Positions 6,396 to 7,006 of a DNA stretch of 7,006 bases are shown here, in pieces. Position 1 is the first letter of the stretch, and each line of letters opens with the position of its first letter. Under the pieces are notes generated by a model. The model was not told the origin of the DNA. It worked only from the letters and a program-made list of their open reading frames with translations, and searched no databases. Origin of the DNA: Dehalococcoidia bacterium (GTDB taxonomy: Bacteria > Chloroflexota > Dehalococcoidia > GIF9 > AB-539-J10); contig JAUVYX010000046.1 of NCBI GenBank assembly GCA_030602865.1, positions 1 to 7,006 on the forward strand, given 5' to 3'. The position numbers and the translations under genes were made by a program.

Positions 6396-6995
6396 TCAAC
6401 ATTTGGCTGGCAGATTTTGCCATAGCTCTTCTATTCTGGCTTCAAGCTGACTCAAATTGCCATCGTTGTAAATCAGCTCATCGGCGTATTCCATCTTTTG
6501 TTGTACAGGCATCTGTGTTTTAAGTCGGGCAAGGATACTGGCTTTCGTGTTTCCTTTGTAGTTGGTAAGTCTCTGAATTACTTTTTCCTCTGAAGTTACT
6601 ACTAGCCAAATTGTATCCACCAGGTCTTTCCAGCCTGCTTCAATAAGCAGGCTGGCCTCAAAGGCAACAGTTTCCACTTTCTGTTGGCGACAGGAACTGA
6701 TTTGTTCCATGGCTGTCTTGCGTATTTGTGGGTGTACGATGTTATTTAATCTGACCAGCGATGCAGGGCAGGAGAACACGAGTTCCCCCAGCTTCTGGCG
6801 GTCTATTTCATTATCTGTCCCGACTATAGTTCGGCCAAAGGTGTCGATTATCTCTTGCCAGGTTGAACTATATGGTCGATAAGCTCGATGTCCCAGCTTA
6901 TCGGCATCAATAACCACAGCCCCGAGCCTGTTCAGAACCCGGCATACAGTGCTTTTTCCGCTGCCTATGTTGCCAGTAACTCCAATTATGATCAT
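6396..6995 (-). CDS. coaE: Dephospho-CoA kinase
   Basis: CoaE phosphorylates the ribose 3'-hydroxyl of dephospho-CoA with ATP, the last step of CoA synthesis, in the cytoplasm. The 199-residue product is full length for the family. Visible are the Walker A loop GNIGSGKST (8-16), IDADKLGH (29-36) with the conserved aspartates, the VHP element (87-89), the CoA-domain segment SLLIEAGW (115-122), ARLKTQMP (156-163) from the lid, and the terminal ADELIYNDG (171-179). In the lid region the usual RL-x-x-R pattern reads RLTNY, with tyrosine at 146 where arginine is common. The ATG at 6995 gives the family-typical N-terminus. Only 11 bases precede it in the window and no ribosome site is seen there. 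The gene converges with the binding-protein gene, 11 nt apart, and no intrinsic terminator is recognisable between them. Confidence 0.96.
   Translation of the reverse strand: MIIIGVTGNIGSGKSTVCRVLNRLGAVVIDADKLGHRAYRPYSSTWQEIIDTFGRTIVGTDNEIDRQKLGELVFSCPASLVRLNNIVHPQIRKTAMEQISSCRQQKVETVAFEASLLIEAGWKDLVDTIWLVVTSEEKVIQRLTNYKGNTKASILARLKTQMPVQQKMEYADELIYNDGNLSQLEARIEELWQNLPAKC
6630..6655. repeat. Perfect 11-bp inverted repeat inside coaE
   Basis: CCAGCCTGCTT (6630-6640) and AAGCAGGCTGG (6645-6655) are exact reverse complements around the 4-base loop CAAT. They encode the region of SLLIEAGW in CoaE. The hairpin is GC-rich and would be stable in RNA. Neither strand has a T-run after it, so it is not a standard Rho-independent terminator. 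Confidence 0.7.
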
Positions 6996-7006
6996 TTGTA
7001 ATCTAA

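Overview
The window looks like ordinary chromosomal DNA from a bacterium of moderate GC content. The best fit from gene content is a Chloroflexota (Dehalococcoidia-like) genome. This is inferred from the flavour of the peptide-binding lipoprotein, the MA-type metallopeptidase directly behind prfB, and the CoaE and EndoV sequences. No marker in the window proves it. There is no rRNA, tRNA, CRISPR array, insertion sequence or phage gene.

Layout. On the left, a minus-strand glutamine synthetase family gene (1-1408) runs off the window edge. A 318-bp divergent intergenic region follows. It holds one promoter reading left into the synthetase gene and another reading right. To the right, four genes read on the plus strand as a likely operon: nfi (endonuclease V), prfB (release factor 2, expressed through a programmed +1 frameshift), a signal-peptide-bearing and C-terminally anchored MA-family metallopeptidase, and an oligopeptide ABC-transporter solute-binding lipoprotein. 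Gaps in this run are 40 nt, then overlaps of 4 nt and 8 nt. The lipoprotein gene has an in-frame TAA near its middle with the same frame resuming afterwards, so it is a nonsense pseudogene, a very recent mutation or a sequence error. On the right, coaE (dephospho-CoA kinase) is on the minus strand, convergent with the operon and only 11 nt from it.

Functionally this is housekeeping: nitrogen assimilation or gamma-glutamyl ligation (glnA-like), repair of deaminated purines (nfi), translation termination (prfB), envelope proteolysis and peptide capture (metallopeptidase and binding protein), and the last step of CoA synthesis (coaE). The more notable points are the prfB recoding site with a weak Shine-Dalgarno-like stimulator, the probable leaderless GTG start of nfi, the interrupted binding-protein gene, an insertion between two metal-site glutamates of the synthetase, and two inverted-repeat structures (synthetase leader and coaE interior). 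I found no evidence for a novel multigene system.
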